The translations under genes were made by a program, and so were the position numbers. Shown in pieces: positions 49,915 to 58,944 of a stretch of 64,000 bases of DNA. The notes below the pieces were generated by a model. The model was not told the origin of the DNA. It searched no databases and saw only the letters and a list, made by a program, of their open reading frames with translations. Each line of letters begins with the position of its first letter. Positions within the stretch are counted from its first letter, which is position 1. Source of the stretch: Pannonibacter anstelovis (GTDB taxonomy: Bacteria > Pseudomonadota > Alphaproteobacteria > Rhizobiales > Stappiaceae); contig NZ_JBAKBF010000003.1 of assembly GCF_036881715.1 (NCBI RefSeq), positions 434,001 to 498,000 on the forward strand, in the 5' to 3' direction.

Positions 49915-50682
49915 ATGGCACTTGTTGATCTGGCGAACCCGACCCGTTTCATGAGCCTTGCCCGGGCCATCCTGCCCTGGGCAACGGGCCTGTGTGTACT
50001 GCTGTTTGCCATCGGGCTCTACATGACCTTCTTCGTGGCGCCGGAGGATTACCAGCAGGGCGACACGGTACGGATCATGTATATTCACGTACCCGCCGCC
50101 TGGCTGTCGATGATGTGCTATTCGGTCATGGCCCTGTCCGCCCTCGGCACGCTGGTGTGGAAGCATCCGCTGGCCGATGTCTCGGCCAAGGCGGCAGCGC
50201 CGCTGGGGGCTGCCTTCACCTTCATGGCGCTGATCACCGGCTCGCTCTGGGGCAAGCCCATGTGGGGCACCTATTGGGTGTGGGATGCGCGCCTGACCTC
50301 GGTTCTGGTGCTCTTCATCATGTATCTGGGCCTCATGGCCCTGTGGCGGACGATGGATGACCCGATCCGGGCGGGCAAGGCAGCGGCCGTGCTGACGCTC
50401 GCCGGGGTGATCAACCTGCCCATCATCAAATTCTCCGTCGACTGGTGGAATACGCTGCACCAGCCGGCCAGCGTCATCCGCATGGACGGGCCGACGATCC
50501 ACCCGGATCTGCTGTGGCCCCTGATGGTGATGGCGGCAGCCTTCACGCTGCTGTTCCTGGTGCTGCATGCCCATGCGATGATCAACGAAATCCTGCGGCG
50601 GCGGGTGAGGGCGCTGCGCATGCGGGCTGCCGCTGTGCGCCCGGCAGGTGCCAGCGCGGCAACGCCGGTCGCAGCGGAGTGA
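49915..50682 (+). CDS. ccmC: Heme handling protein CcmC
   Basis: This 255-residue inner-membrane protein has six transmembrane segments and the periplasmic tryptophan-rich (WWD) motif WGKPMWGTYWVWDARLTS that presents heme to CcmE. The flanking heme-ligand histidines are present, one in YIHVPAAWLSMM. The C-terminus extends into a short Arg/Ala-rich cytoplasmic tail. It lies directly before ccmD. Confidence 0.95.
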   Translation: MALVDLANPTRFMSLARAILPWATGLCVLLFAIGLYMTFFVAPEDYQQGDTVRIMYIHVPAAWLSMMCYSVMALSALGTLVWKHPLADVSAKAAAPLGAAFTFMALITGSLWGKPMWGTYWVWDARLTSVLVLFIMYLGLMALWRTMDDPIRAGKAAAVLTLAGVINLPIIKFSVDWWNTLHQPASVIRMDGPTIHPDLLWPLMVMAAAFTLLFLVLHAHAMINEILRRRVRALRMRAAAVRPAGASAATPVAAE

Positions 50683-50683
50683 C

Positions 50684-50875
50684 ATGACAATGGCAGCTTT
50701 TGACCTTGGCCCCCACGCGGGCTTCATCATCGCCTCCTTTGTGATCTGCCTTGGCGTCGTTGCCGGCCTGACCGGCTGGGTGTGGCTGGACCGGCGGCGG
50801 CTCAATGCGGAACTCAGGGCGCTTGAGGCGCAAGGTGTGCGCCGCCGCACGGCAGCCGGGACGCAAGGCCAATGA
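50684..50875 (+). CDS. ccmD: Heme exporter small subunit CcmD
   Basis: This 63-residue protein has one transmembrane helix (about residues 10-30, AGFIIASFVICLGVVAGLTGWVWL) followed by a basic cytoplasmic region, as usual for CcmD. It helps release CcmE from CcmABC. ATG 50684 follows a GGAG four bases away, and the stop overlaps the ccmG start in an ATGA junction. Confidence 0.9.
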   Translation: MTMAAFDLGPHAGFIIASFVICLGVVAGLTGWVWLDRRRLNAELRALEAQGVRRRTAAGTQGQ

Positions 50876-51489
50876 GCGCGCCGGATCAGTCTTCCGCCGC
50901 CAAGCCGGATGCGGGCTCACGCCGCCGCATTCCTGTTTTCGCACTGCTGCCGCTGGTGATCTTCGCCGCGCTGGCGGTGCTGTTCATGTTCCAGATGTTC
51001 TTCGGGCGTGATCCGTCCGAACTGCCTTCTGCGCTGCTGAACAAGCCCGCGCCCCGCATGGAGCTTCCTGCGGTGGAAGGGCTGACGGACAATGGTGCGC
51101 CTGTGCCCGGCATCACGGCAGCCGATCTTGAGGGCGGCGTGTCGGTGGTCAACGTCTTTGCCTCCTGGTGCGTGCCCTGCCGTCAGGAGCATCCGGTGCT
51201 GGAGGAAATGGCGAAGGATGGCCGGTTCCGCATGTACGGGATCAACTACAAGGACCAGCCCGAGAACGCCCGTCGCTTCCTCGGCACGCTCGGCAATCCG
51301 TATGACAAGGTGGGTGCGGACGCTGGCGGGCGCGCGGCGATCGAGTGGGGCGTCTATGGGGTGCCTGAGACCTATGTGGTCGATGGCAAGGGCGTGATCC
51401 GCTACAAGTTCATCGGTCCGCTCTCGCCTGAAAGCTACGAGCAGGTGCTTCGGCCCCAGCTGGAACGGGTTCTGGCCGGCGGCAGCTGA
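50872..51489 (+). CDS. ccmG: Thiol:disulfide interchange protein CcmG/DsbE
   Basis: This 205-residue membrane-anchored periplasmic thioredoxin has a transmembrane anchor at residues 22-44 and the redox motif W99-C100-V-P-C103. The GVYGVPETYVVDGKGVIRYKFIGPL block is specific to CcmG. It reduces apocytochrome c cysteines before heme attachment. ccmE, ccmF and ccmH are not in the window. Confidence 0.95.
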   Translation: MSAPDQSSAAKPDAGSRRRIPVFALLPLVIFAALAVLFMFQMFFGRDPSELPSALLNKPAPRMELPAVEGLTDNGAPVPGITAADLEGGVSVVNVFASWCVPCRQEHPVLEEMAKDGRFRMYGINYKDQPENARRFLGTLGNPYDKVGADAGGRAAIEWGVYGVPETYVVDGKGVIRYKFIGPLSPESYEQVLRPQLERVLAGGS

Positions 51490-51510
51490 TTTCAGGGTTT
51501 TGATATAAAA

Positions 51511-51545
51511 AACGCCGCCTTTGCCTTCCGGCAGCAGGCGGCGTT
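51511..51545. terminator. Bidirectional terminator between ccmG and dctM
   Basis: A perfect 10-bp stem (AACGCCGCCT 51511-51520 with 51536-51545) is followed on the minus strand by six T and an AT-rich run. This makes a strong terminator for the TRAP operon and a barrier to ccm read-through. Confidence 0.8.
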
Positions 51546-51591
51546 CTCATGTCTGCGGCAGGGGTGTGCCTGCCGCAGCATCGGGTGTTTC

Positions 51592-52920
51592 TCAGCGTCC
51601 TGTAATGCCCGGGAAGGCGATCAGCAGACCGACAGCCAGCATCTGCAGGGCGATGAAAGGCAGCAGCGCGCGGAAGATGACGCCCAGCGTGATGCCAGGG
51701 GGGGCCACGGACTTCAGATAGAAGGCTGCGGGACCAAAGGGCGGTGACAGGAACGAGATCTGCATGTTCATGCAGAACAGGACGCCGAACCACACCGGAT
51801 CAAGACCGAGCGACTTGATGATCGGCACGAAGATCGGCATCGTCAGCAGGGCAATGCCGACCCAGTCGAGGAAGGCGCCGAGCACGAACAGGATGGCCAT
51901 CATCACCAGCACGATGACGGTTGGATTGTCCGAGATGCCGGTGATCATGCCCGAGACGAAGTTTACCCCGCCCATCAGGTTGTAGACGCCGACAATGGCC
52001 GTGGCGCCAATTCCGATCCAGACGATCATGCCGACCGTGGAGAGCGTCTGCATCGCCGCATCGCGCAGCAGCTTCAGCGAAAATTCGCCGCGCAGGATCG
52101 TGGACAGGATCACGCCGCCGACGCCAATGGCCGAGGCTTCCGTCACCGAGGCGACGCCGCCATAGATCGAGCCAAGAACAATGGCGACCACCAGAACCGG
52201 CAGTGCCAGCCCTTTCAGCAGGCGCAGCTTTTCCTCACGCGGGATCGGCTCCGGATCCACCTGTGGCACCACATGCGGCGTCAGCCAGGCCCGTGCCAGG
52301 ATGTAGGCCACATAGAACATGGCCAGCATGAAGCCCGGCAGGAAGGCTGCGGTGAACAATTCGCCGATGGAGACATTAGCAGTCAGGCCGTAGATGATCA
52401 GCACGATGGACGGCGGGATCATGGTGCCCAGCGAGCCGCCCGCACAGACCACGCCGATGGCCAGATTGCGGTCATAGCCCTGCCGCAGCATCTGGGGCAG
52501 GGCGATCATGCCCAGCAGCACGATTTCACCGCCGATGATGCCGCTCATGGCCGCTAGAATGACGGAAACGAAGACGGTCTGCACTGCAACGCCGCCGCGC
52601 ATCCGCCCGGCGAACAGCTTCATCGCATCGAACAGATCCCGGGCAATGCCGGAGCGGTCGAGGATAGCGGCCATGAGCACGAACATGGGCACCGAGACGA
52701 ACACGAAGTTCATCACGAAGGAATAGACGCGGCTGGTAATGAGCGGGATCGACATCGGGCCGAACCAGCCAAGCGCGAAAACAAGCGCCACGAGCAGTGT
52801 GACAAAGGCGAGCGGCATGCCCGTGAGCAGCAGCACGACCATCATGATGAACATGACCGCCGTGCCCCAGCCGATGCCGAGCGCCTGCAGGTTGAAGCTG
52901 AAATCCAGAAGATCGGTCAT
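51592..52920 (-). CDS. TRAP transporter large permease DctM (first system)
   Basis: This 442-residue DctM-type membrane protein has about 11-12 hydrophobic segments. The conserved core is present: GGEIVLLGMIALPQMLRQGYDRNLAIGVVCAGGSLGTMIPPSIVLIIYGL and the C-terminal SPPFGPAAFYLKSVAPP. It is the transport channel of a sodium-driven tripartite uptake system, with DctQ and DctP encoded immediately upstream. The gap to dctQ is 3 bases. The substrate is probably an organic or sugar acid. Confidence 0.93.
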   Translation of the reverse strand: MTDLLDFSFNLQALGIGWGTAVMFIMMVVLLLTGMPLAFVTLLVALVFALGWFGPMSIPLITSRVYSFVMNFVFVSVPMFVLMAAILDRSGIARDLFDAMKLFAGRMRGGVAVQTVFVSVILAAMSGIIGGEIVLLGMIALPQMLRQGYDRNLAIGVVCAGGSLGTMIPPSIVLIIYGLTANVSIGELFTAAFLPGFMLAMFYVAYILARAWLTPHVVPQVDPEPIPREEKLRLLKGLALPVLVVAIVLGSIYGGVASVTEASAIGVGGVILSTILRGEFSLKLLRDAAMQTLSTVGMIVWIGIGATAIVGVYNLMGGVNFVSGMITGISDNPTVIVLVMMAILFVLGAFLDWVGIALLTMPIFVPIIKSLGLDPVWFGVLFCMNMQISFLSPPFGPAAFYLKSVAPPGITLGVIFRALLPFIALQMLAVGLLIAFPGITGR

Positions 52921-52923
52921 GGC

Positions 52924-53502
52924 TCAGTCCTTCAGGCTGCGGCGGGCGTGGTTGAAGGCGAGCACCAGAAACTGGAGAACCAGCGCAATCATCACCACCA
53001 GGATGAAGACCTTGATCAAGGCCGGGGTTGGCGGGCTCCAGGCGCTGCCGGTGGTCTCCAGCCGGATCCCGCCGGAAGGCGCCAGAACCGCGCGCTGGAC
53101 CATGTGCCAGGAGGCGTAGGCAAAGAAGCCGCTGGCGATGGCGCAGGCGAGGGAGATGAGCACATCGGCTGCCTTGCGCAGGCGCGGCGGCAGGATGTCG
53201 TAGAGCAGCACCACCCGGATATGGGTGTTGCGGCTGGTGCAATAGAGCCCGCCGAACACGAAGGCGAGGCCGCACAGGAAGACCGTTGCCTCATGCGCCC
53301 AGATGGTGGGGCTGTTGAAGAGATAGCGCAGGAACACTTCGAGCAGCAGAATGGCTGCAGCCAGAACGATGCCTGCCGCAAAGAGGAAGCCTGACGCGTT
53401 GATCAGGCGGCCCAGGAGCCCGGCTTCAGGGGCAGCGCCCTGTTCCGGCTCGGGCGGAAGGCCGGGGGCCTGCGCATCTGTATGGGGGGTGCCGTGTGTC
53501 AT
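52924..53502 (-). CDS. TRAP transporter small permease DctQ (first system)
   Basis: This 192-residue protein has four transmembrane helices and the DctQ pattern (LLLEVFLRYLFNSPTIWAHEATVFLCG, SRNTHIRVVLLYDILPPRLRKAADV). ATG 53502 is preferred; the frame is open a little further upstream. The first 30 residues are a hydrophilic extension. It pairs with the DctM encoded next. Confidence 0.88.
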   Translation of the reverse strand: MTHGTPHTDAQAPGLPPEPEQGAAPEAGLLGRLINASGFLFAAGIVLAAAILLLEVFLRYLFNSPTIWAHEATVFLCGLAFVFGGLYCTSRNTHIRVVLLYDILPPRLRKAADVLISLACAIASGFFAYASWHMVQRAVLAPSGGIRLETTGSAWSPPTPALIKVFILVVMIALVLQFLVLAFNHARRSLKD

Positions 53503-53535
53503 GTCTTTATCCAGCGGGACGGGCCTGACGGACAA

Positions 53536-53559
53536 AAGCGGCACAATCCTGTGCCGCTT
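53536..53559 (-). terminator. Hairpin between dctP and dctQ (first TRAP operon)
   Basis: A perfect 10-bp stem (53536-53545 with 53550-53559) around a 4-base loop is followed by TTTT on the transcribed strand. It probably terminates part of the transcription after dctP or stabilises the dctP message. Confidence 0.65.
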
Positions 53560-53645
53560 CGTGGTCTCTTGTATGGCAGCTGCCTTTGCGCGGGCTGAGG
53601 CAGGATATGTGATGCCCTGCCTCAGTCCGTTTCAGGCTGCCGTGT

Positions 53646-54665
53646 TCAGAGCAGGCCCTTCTGGGTCAGGTAGCTGGTCAGCGTGTCATAGACCTTCTGG
53701 GCCATCGGCGAGCCCTTGGCGATGCGCTCCCACTCGGCCATGGCGATCTTGCGGAACTTGGCGCGTTCCTCGTCCGGCCAGTTGTGGATGGTGATGGAAC
53801 CATCTGCCCTGGCTTCTTCAAGCGCCTTCAGATCGGCTGCCTTCAAGCCGTTGATCTGGGTCTGCTGGAACTCCTTCACGGTCGTCTCCAGCAGGGCCTT
53901 GATGTCGTCCGGCAGAGCATCCCACTTGGCCTTGTTCATGGACACTTCCACCAGCGGCAGGGAATGGAAGCCCGGATAGACAGGATGCAGGGCGACCTTG
54001 TTGAGGCCCTGGGCCTGGTTGACCGAGAACACGGAATAGTCGGCAGCGTCCACCACGCCCTTGTCGATGGCGGTGAAAACTTCCGACGATGGCAGGTTCA
54101 CCGGGGCGGCGCCTGCTGCGGCGAAGACGTTGGCGATCGGGCCTTCGGGCGAGCGCACCTTGACGCCCTTCAGGTCATCCACGCTGTCGAGCGGCACGCG
54201 CGAGACGAAGGCTTCGAGGCCGGGGGTGGAGACGCCGATGAAATGCAGGCCGTAGGAGCCCAGCAGCTCCTGCATGATTTCCTTGCCGCCGCCGTTCTCG
54301 ACAAAGTCGATCATCTGTGCCGGATCAGACCAGGCTCCGACCGGGTTGGCGATGAGGCCGAAAGCCGGGTCCTTGCCGGCCCAGTAGGACGAATCGCAGA
54401 TCTGGCCGTCGAGAATGCCGGCTGCGACCGCATCCAGAGTCTCGTTGTACTCGACCACGGAGCCCACGGGCATCAGCTCGATCTTGACCTGGCCGCCTGA
54501 CTTTTCGGCGACGAGATCGGTCCAGCCCTTCTGATATTCGAAGTTCGGGTTGCCGGCCGGGTCCGAGGATTGGAACCGGAACGAATATTCCTGCGCCAGT
54601 GCCGTCGTTGCCAGCGCGAAGGCGGCCACTGCGGCCACCGAGGCCGTCTTCAGAAAACGCTTCAT
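53646..54665 (-). CDS. TRAP substrate-binding protein DctP (first system)
   Basis: This 339-residue periplasmic protein has a Sec signal peptide (MKRFLKTASVAAVAAFALATTALA). The mature DctP fold carries the substrate-carboxylate arginine in GVKVRSPEGPIANVFAAAGAAPVNL. GGAGGAA lies five bases before ATG 54665, an excellent ribosome-binding site. The ligand cannot be told from sequence. Confidence 0.93.
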   Translation of the reverse strand: MKRFLKTASVAAVAAFALATTALAQEYSFRFQSSDPAGNPNFEYQKGWTDLVAEKSGGQVKIELMPVGSVVEYNETLDAVAAGILDGQICDSSYWAGKDPAFGLIANPVGAWSDPAQMIDFVENGGGKEIMQELLGSYGLHFIGVSTPGLEAFVSRVPLDSVDDLKGVKVRSPEGPIANVFAAAGAAPVNLPSSEVFTAIDKGVVDAADYSVFSVNQAQGLNKVALHPVYPGFHSLPLVEVSMNKAKWDALPDDIKALLETTVKEFQQTQINGLKAADLKALEEARADGSITIHNWPDEERAKFRKIAMAEWERIAKGSPMAQKVYDTLTSYLTQKGLL

Positions 54666-54810
54666 GATGCTTCCTCCCTTTGACGTGTTCTTGGATGGGT
54701 ATTTGCCGGAGCGCATTGGGCTCCCGTCTCTGGCGGTTTAACGCCTCCCAGGAAAAGTGGAAACCGCTTCTCCTGAAAAGATGGATAAAACAAGAAAATC
54801 AGAGCTTTGC

Positions 54811-54842
54811 TATCCCGCTTGGCATCATGGCCAGGCGGGATA
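54811..54842 (-). terminator. Hairpin downstream of the hydroxyacid dehydrogenase gene
   Basis: A 13-bp stem with one wobble pair (54811-54823 with 54830-54842) lies just after the stop. It separates the idn genes from the first TRAP operon; a T-rich stretch follows after about ten bases. Confidence 0.5.
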
Positions 54843-54855
54843 ACTGCCAGTTGCC

Positions 54856-55830
54856 TTAACCCCTGCGGATTGTGTTGGCCAGCGGCTTGCCGGCGGCCAG
54901 CCGGTTGATGTTCTCTGCCATCGCCACGCGGCGGCGGTTGACCGTGCCATGGGTCCAGCCGGACATGTGCGGCGTCATCACCACGTTATCCAGCTCATGG
55001 AACGGATAGACCGAGGGGTGCGGATTGGGGTTGCTGCCGTCCGGATAGACATACCATGTGTCGATGATGGCACCGCCGATCCGCTTTTCCGAAAGGGCGT
55101 CATAGAGGGCCTTTTCGTCGATGACCGGGCCGCGCCCGACATTGACGATGACCCCTTCCGGCTTCATTGCGCCGATGACGGCTGCGTCAACGAGGCCTGC
55201 CGTCTGAGGGGTGAAGGGCAGGGTGTTGACGATCACATCCGCCGCGCCTGCAAGGTCAGCCAATGCTGACAGGGGATAGTGGCGGTCGAACAGGTCGGTT
55301 TCCTGCGGTGTGGAGCGGTTGGTCACGATGACCTTCATGCCGAAGGCCCGGGCGCGCGCGGCAACCGTCTTGCCGATATGGCCGAAGCCGATCAGGCCAA
55401 TGGTCTGGTCCCCAAGCTCTGTGCGCAGCGCGTCCACGCCGCCGGAGCGGTAGGCCCAGTCGCCCTTGCGCAGGCGCTGGTCGGCATCGGCAAGCGGAAC
55501 ATGACGCAGAAGCAGGGCCGCCATCACATATTCCGCGATGGCCGCATCATGACCGAAGCAATTGCACAGGGCCGCGCCTTCCGGAACCTGAGCGAGGTCG
55601 ATGCCGTCATAGCCTGCGCCTGGCAGCTGATAGAGCTTCAGCGTGGACGGCACCGGCATGTCCGCCGTCAGCTGCACCCCGATGATCACGTCGGCAGCCG
55701 CATAGGCCTGCCGGTCTGCTTCTGCCACCAGCGAATCGGGCAGCTGTATGATGTCATGCGTCTCAGACAGGAGACCGGCAAAGCCCGGGACGAAACTGCA
55801 GGCATTCTGGCCGTGGAATACGATCTTCAT
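54856..55830 (-). CDS. D-isomer 2-hydroxyacid dehydrogenase family protein
   Basis: This 324-residue NAD(P)-dependent dehydrogenase has the dinucleotide motif G148-F-G-H-I-G153, the catalytic arginine R233 in VNVGRGPVIDE and the histidine H288 in TPHMSGWTHG. In the usual D-V-F-x-x-E-P motif the glutamate position is Y262 (IIDTWYVYP), a difference seen in some subgroups. ATG 55830 gives the family start (MKIVFHG); ATG 55842 is an alternative. It lies with idnD/idnO, so it may reduce a keto-sugar acid such as 2-ketogluconate, which is inference. Confidence 0.85.
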   Translation of the reverse strand: MKIVFHGQNACSFVPGFAGLLSETHDIIQLPDSLVAEADRQAYAAADVIIGVQLTADMPVPSTLKLYQLPGAGYDGIDLAQVPEGAALCNCFGHDAAIAEYVMAALLLRHVPLADADQRLRKGDWAYRSGGVDALRTELGDQTIGLIGFGHIGKTVAARARAFGMKVIVTNRSTPQETDLFDRHYPLSALADLAGAADVIVNTLPFTPQTAGLVDAAVIGAMKPEGVIVNVGRGPVIDEKALYDALSEKRIGGAIIDTWYVYPDGSNPNPHPSVYPFHELDNVVMTPHMSGWTHGTVNRRRVAMAENINRLAAGKPLANTIRRG

Positions 55831-55870
55831 GGAACGGTCCATTCTTGAAGGGGGATGCGGAAGGGGCTGG

Positions 55871-56911
55871 TCAGCTGCTGAAAGCCAGTTGCACCTTCAT
55901 GGACTGGCTGCGGTCGGAGGCCAGCCGGAAGGCGGCATCTGCCTCTTCGGCGGGAAGGGTTGCGGAGATCAGCGGCGACAGATCGACTGCACCGCTGGAG
56001 ATGAGCTGTACAGCCCAGCCGAATTCTGCATCGAACCGGAAGCTGCCCTTGAGGATGACTTCCTTGGCCACAACGAGGTTGAGCGGCAGCGGGATGTCAC
56101 CGCCAAGGCCAACGGCGATCAGTGTGCCGCCCGGACGGACAACATCCAGCGCCGCGGCAAGTGCCTTGGCGCTGCCGGAGCATTCGAACACCACATCGAA
56201 CATGCCCTTGCGTTCCGCAAAGGGGGCGAGGGCATCGGGTGCTGCGGCAAGGTTCAGGGTCCGGCTTGCGCCAAGGCTTGCCGCGATTGCAAGCGGAGCA
56301 TCGGCCAGGTCCGAGGCGGTGATTTCCGCCGCTCCGGCGTGGCGTGCGGCAGCAATCACCAGATTGCCGATCGGGCCGCAGCCGGAGACGAGCACGGACT
56401 TGCCAAGGAGCGATCCGGCGCCCGCGACCGCATGAAGACAGACCGCAAAGGGCTCGGCACAGGCGGCAAGGCCGGGGTCAAGGGTGGCGGGAACCTTGAA
56501 GACCTGCTCCACCGGCAGGGTTACTTCGTCCCGGAAAAGCCCCTGCATATGCGGAAAGCGCATGGCACTGCCGAAGAAGCGCATGTCGAGGCACTGGTTG
56601 CGCTGGTCCCTGAGGCAGAAGTGGCAATGCCCGCAAGGCATGCTCGGATTGACCGCCACCTGATCACCTGCCGCCACGCAGGTAATCCCGCTGCCTGTCT
56701 CCACGATGCGCCCGGCAACCTCGTGGCCGAGGATCATCGGTTCCTTCAGCCGGACCGTTCCGAACCCGGCATGGTGATAATAGTGCAGATCGGAGCCGCA
56801 GATGCCGCCCCGGGTGATCTGGACACGAACCTCGCCGGGGCCGGGCCTTGCTGCCGCAGGCCGCTCCTCGATGCGAAGGTCATGGGGCTGATGAGCGACG
56901 ATAGCGCGCAT
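55871..56911 (-). CDS. idnD: L-idonate 5-dehydrogenase
   Basis: This 346-residue zinc-dependent medium-chain dehydrogenase would oxidise L-idonate to 5-keto-D-gluconate. The catalytic zinc ligands are C38 (GGICGSDLHYYHHAGFG) and H63-E64. The structural zinc is held by C93, C96, C99 and C107. The GGICGSDLHYYHHGG-like and NPSMPCGHC blocks are typical of IdnD rather than of sorbitol or threonine dehydrogenase. It is 18 bases downstream of idnO. Confidence 0.88.
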   Translation of the reverse strand: MRAIVAHQPHDLRIEERPAAARPGPGEVRVQITRGGICGSDLHYYHHAGFGTVRLKEPMILGHEVAGRIVETGSGITCVAAGDQVAVNPSMPCGHCHFCLRDQRNQCLDMRFFGSAMRFPHMQGLFRDEVTLPVEQVFKVPATLDPGLAACAEPFAVCLHAVAGAGSLLGKSVLVSGCGPIGNLVIAAARHAGAAEITASDLADAPLAIAASLGASRTLNLAAAPDALAPFAERKGMFDVVFECSGSAKALAAALDVVRPGGTLIAVGLGGDIPLPLNLVVAKEVILKGSFRFDAEFGWAVQLISSGAVDLSPLISATLPAEEADAAFRLASDRSQSMKVQLAFSS

Positions 56912-56929
56912 GGTGGGTGCTTTCCTGGT

Positions 56930-57691
56930 TCAGAGGACCGAAATCATGCCGCCATCGACATAGATGATCTGACCGCTGACGTAGTTGGACGCGGCAGAGG
57001 CCAGATAGACGGCGGTGCCAGCCAGTTCTTCGGGCTTGCCCCAGCGGCGTGCAGGCGTGCGGCCCTTGACCCAGCCATCGAATTGCGGGTTGTTGATCAG
57101 GGCCTCGTTCATGTCGGTGAGCATGTAGCCCGGGCCGATGGCATTGACCTGAATGCCGTGCTCGGCCCATTCCGCCGTCATGGCGCGGGTCAGCATCTTG
57201 ATGCCGCCCTTGGCCACCGTGTAGGGGGCAACCGTTGCACGGGCCAGTTCGCTGGTCAGCGAGCCGATGTTGATGATCTTGCCGCTCTTGCGCGTGATCA
57301 TGCGCTTGGCTGCTTCCCGTCCCACCACGAAGGCGCTGGTCAGATTGGTGTCCATCACCTTCTGCCATTCCGCCGTGGAGAGCTCCACGATCGGCTTGCG
57401 CAGCTGGATGCCGGCATTGTTGACGAGAATGTCTATCGCAATCCCGTCGCGGTCGAACGCCTCGAAGGCAGCGGTGACCGCTGCCTCATCGGTGACATCG
57501 AATGCGGCCGTGCGCACCGTGTGCCCGGCGGCCCGCAGCGTTTCGGCCGTGGCCTCGAGGCGGCCCGCATCTACCCCGTTCAGGACAAGGGAAGCCCCGG
57601 CCTCTGCGAGGCCGGTTGCGATGGCGAGCCCGAGTCCGCGGGAGGACCCGGTGACAAGTGCAGTGCGCCCGGTCAGATCAAAAAGGGTCAT
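56930..57691 (-). CDS. idnO: Gluconate 5-dehydrogenase (SDR family)
   Basis: This 253-residue short-chain dehydrogenase interconverts 5-keto-D-gluconate and D-gluconate. The cofactor motif TGSSRGLG (residues 14-21), NNAG (91-94) and the catalytic S144, Y157 and K161 are present. The C-terminal PEELAGTAVYLASAASNYVSGQIIYVDGG is standard. The sequence resembles IdnO, and the neighbouring idnD supports the assignment. It lies 34 bases downstream of the dehydratase gene. Confidence 0.88.
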   Translation of the reverse strand: MTLFDLTGRTALVTGSSRGLGLAIATGLAEAGASLVLNGVDAGRLEATAETLRAAGHTVRTAAFDVTDEAAVTAAFEAFDRDGIAIDILVNNAGIQLRKPIVELSTAEWQKVMDTNLTSAFVVGREAAKRMITRKSGKIINIGSLTSELARATVAPYTVAKGGIKMLTRAMTAEWAEHGIQVNAIGPGYMLTDMNEALINNPQFDGWVKGRTPARRWGKPEELAGTAVYLASAASNYVSGQIIYVDGGMISVL

Positions 57692-57725
57692 GGCAAGCTC
57701 CGTGTTGCAACGCTGACAGTCAGGC

Positions 57726-58925
57726 TCAGAGGACCGAGGTGCGGCCGCTCAGATCCGGGCGGTTGAAGAAGGAGGGAAGCAGCTCGACGCCAAGGCCCGG
57801 CCCTTCCATCGGATAGACATAGCCGTTCTCGATTTTCGGCACGGCGGTGACGAGTTCGTTGTACCAGCCGCGGTAAAAGGCGCGCACGGACTCCTGAATG
57901 AGCGTGTTGGGCTGGCTGAAGGACATGTGAATGGCAGCAGCAAAGCCGACAGGGCCGATGCAGTCATGCGGGGCGAAGGGGCGGTGCCAGGTTTCGGCCA
58001 GCGCCGCGATCTTGCGGCCTTCCGTCAGGCCGCCCGTCCAGCACAGGTCAACCATGACCACGTGCGTGGCGTTCTGGTCGAGCATGTCCTTGTAGGGCCA
58101 GCGTGAGCCGAGGGTTTCGCTGGCGCAGGTCCACACGTCCGTGGATGCTGCAAACTCGCCGAGCGCCTGGGCCGAGTTCATCCGGATCGGGTCTTCGTAC
58201 CAGGTCGGGGAATAGGGCTCGAGTGCCTTGGCGATCTTCTTGGCGGTGGGCAGGTTCCACAGCGAATGGAACTCGACCATGATCTCCATCTTGTCGCCGA
58301 CGGCCTTGCGGATCTTTTCGAAGGGCTCGATGGCGGCCTTCATCTGTTCGGCGGTGATGTACTGGCCGCGGGTTTCCTGGGCGTGCGGGTCGAACGGCCA
58401 GATCTTCATGGCCGTGATGCCCTGTTCCAGCAGGTTTTCGGCCAGTGCATCCGCCCGCGTCATGAAGCCGACGAGATCCTCGTATGGGCCTTCGTCATCG
58501 CCAAGGTTCCAGTTCGAGACCGGCTTGATGTTGTTGGTCCGCACATAGCGGTAGCCCGCGCAGGTGTTGTAGACGCGGATCTTGTCCCAGCACTGCCCGC
58601 CCAGCATCTGGTGTACCGGCAGGCCGCAGACCTTGCCGAAGATGTCCCACAGGGCAATGTCGATGGCGGAAGCTGCCCGGTACTCGGCGCCGGTCGAGGA
58701 CTGTGCCATCGGCAGCGACACCATTTCCTTGTGCAGGGCTTCGATGTGCAGCGGATTCTTGCCAAGCAGGCGGCCTGCCAGAGTGTCGTGAATGTGGGCT
58801 TCGACGGCTCCGGCGCCATAGAAGGTTTCACCAAGGCCGGTGATGCCGGCATCCGTTTCGACATGGACCCACAGGACGTTGGCGAATTCTTCGAGGCGGT
58901 AGGTCTTGATGGCAGTAATTTTCAT
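57726..58925 (-). CDS. Enolase-superfamily sugar-acid dehydratase (galactonate-dehydratase-like subgroup)
   Basis: This 399-residue mandelate racemase/muconate lactonising family protein has an N-terminal capping domain (1-115) and a TIM barrel (about 125-385). Probable metal ligands and catalytic residues are E218 and H220 (VEFHSLW), E244 (YEDPIR), E270 (ASETLGS) and H320 (PHDCIGPVG). The E-x-H pair resembles the D-x-H of the D-galactonate dehydratase subgroup. The barrel lysine is in AMK174-I-W instead of a K-x-K. From context it probably converts an aldonate such as D-gluconate to 2-keto-3-deoxygluconate. GGAG lies seven bases before ATG 58925. Confidence 0.85.
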   Translation of the reverse strand: MKITAIKTYRLEEFANVLWVHVETDAGITGLGETFYGAGAVEAHIHDTLAGRLLGKNPLHIEALHKEMVSLPMAQSSTGAEYRAASAIDIALWDIFGKVCGLPVHQMLGGQCWDKIRVYNTCAGYRYVRTNNIKPVSNWNLGDDEGPYEDLVGFMTRADALAENLLEQGITAMKIWPFDPHAQETRGQYITAEQMKAAIEPFEKIRKAVGDKMEIMVEFHSLWNLPTAKKIAKALEPYSPTWYEDPIRMNSAQALGEFAASTDVWTCASETLGSRWPYKDMLDQNATHVVMVDLCWTGGLTEGRKIAALAETWHRPFAPHDCIGPVGFAAAIHMSFSQPNTLIQESVRAFYRGWYNELVTAVPKIENGYVYPMEGPGLGVELLPSFFNRPDLSGRTSVL

Positions 58926-58944
58926 CGGAAAGCTCCGGAGCACA

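Noticed and set aside
54666..54810. Third copy of the GntR operator before the first TRAP operon
   Set aside because: The A/T-rich stretch near 54780-54805 does not keep the ATGTCGTGA core or the inverted flanks.
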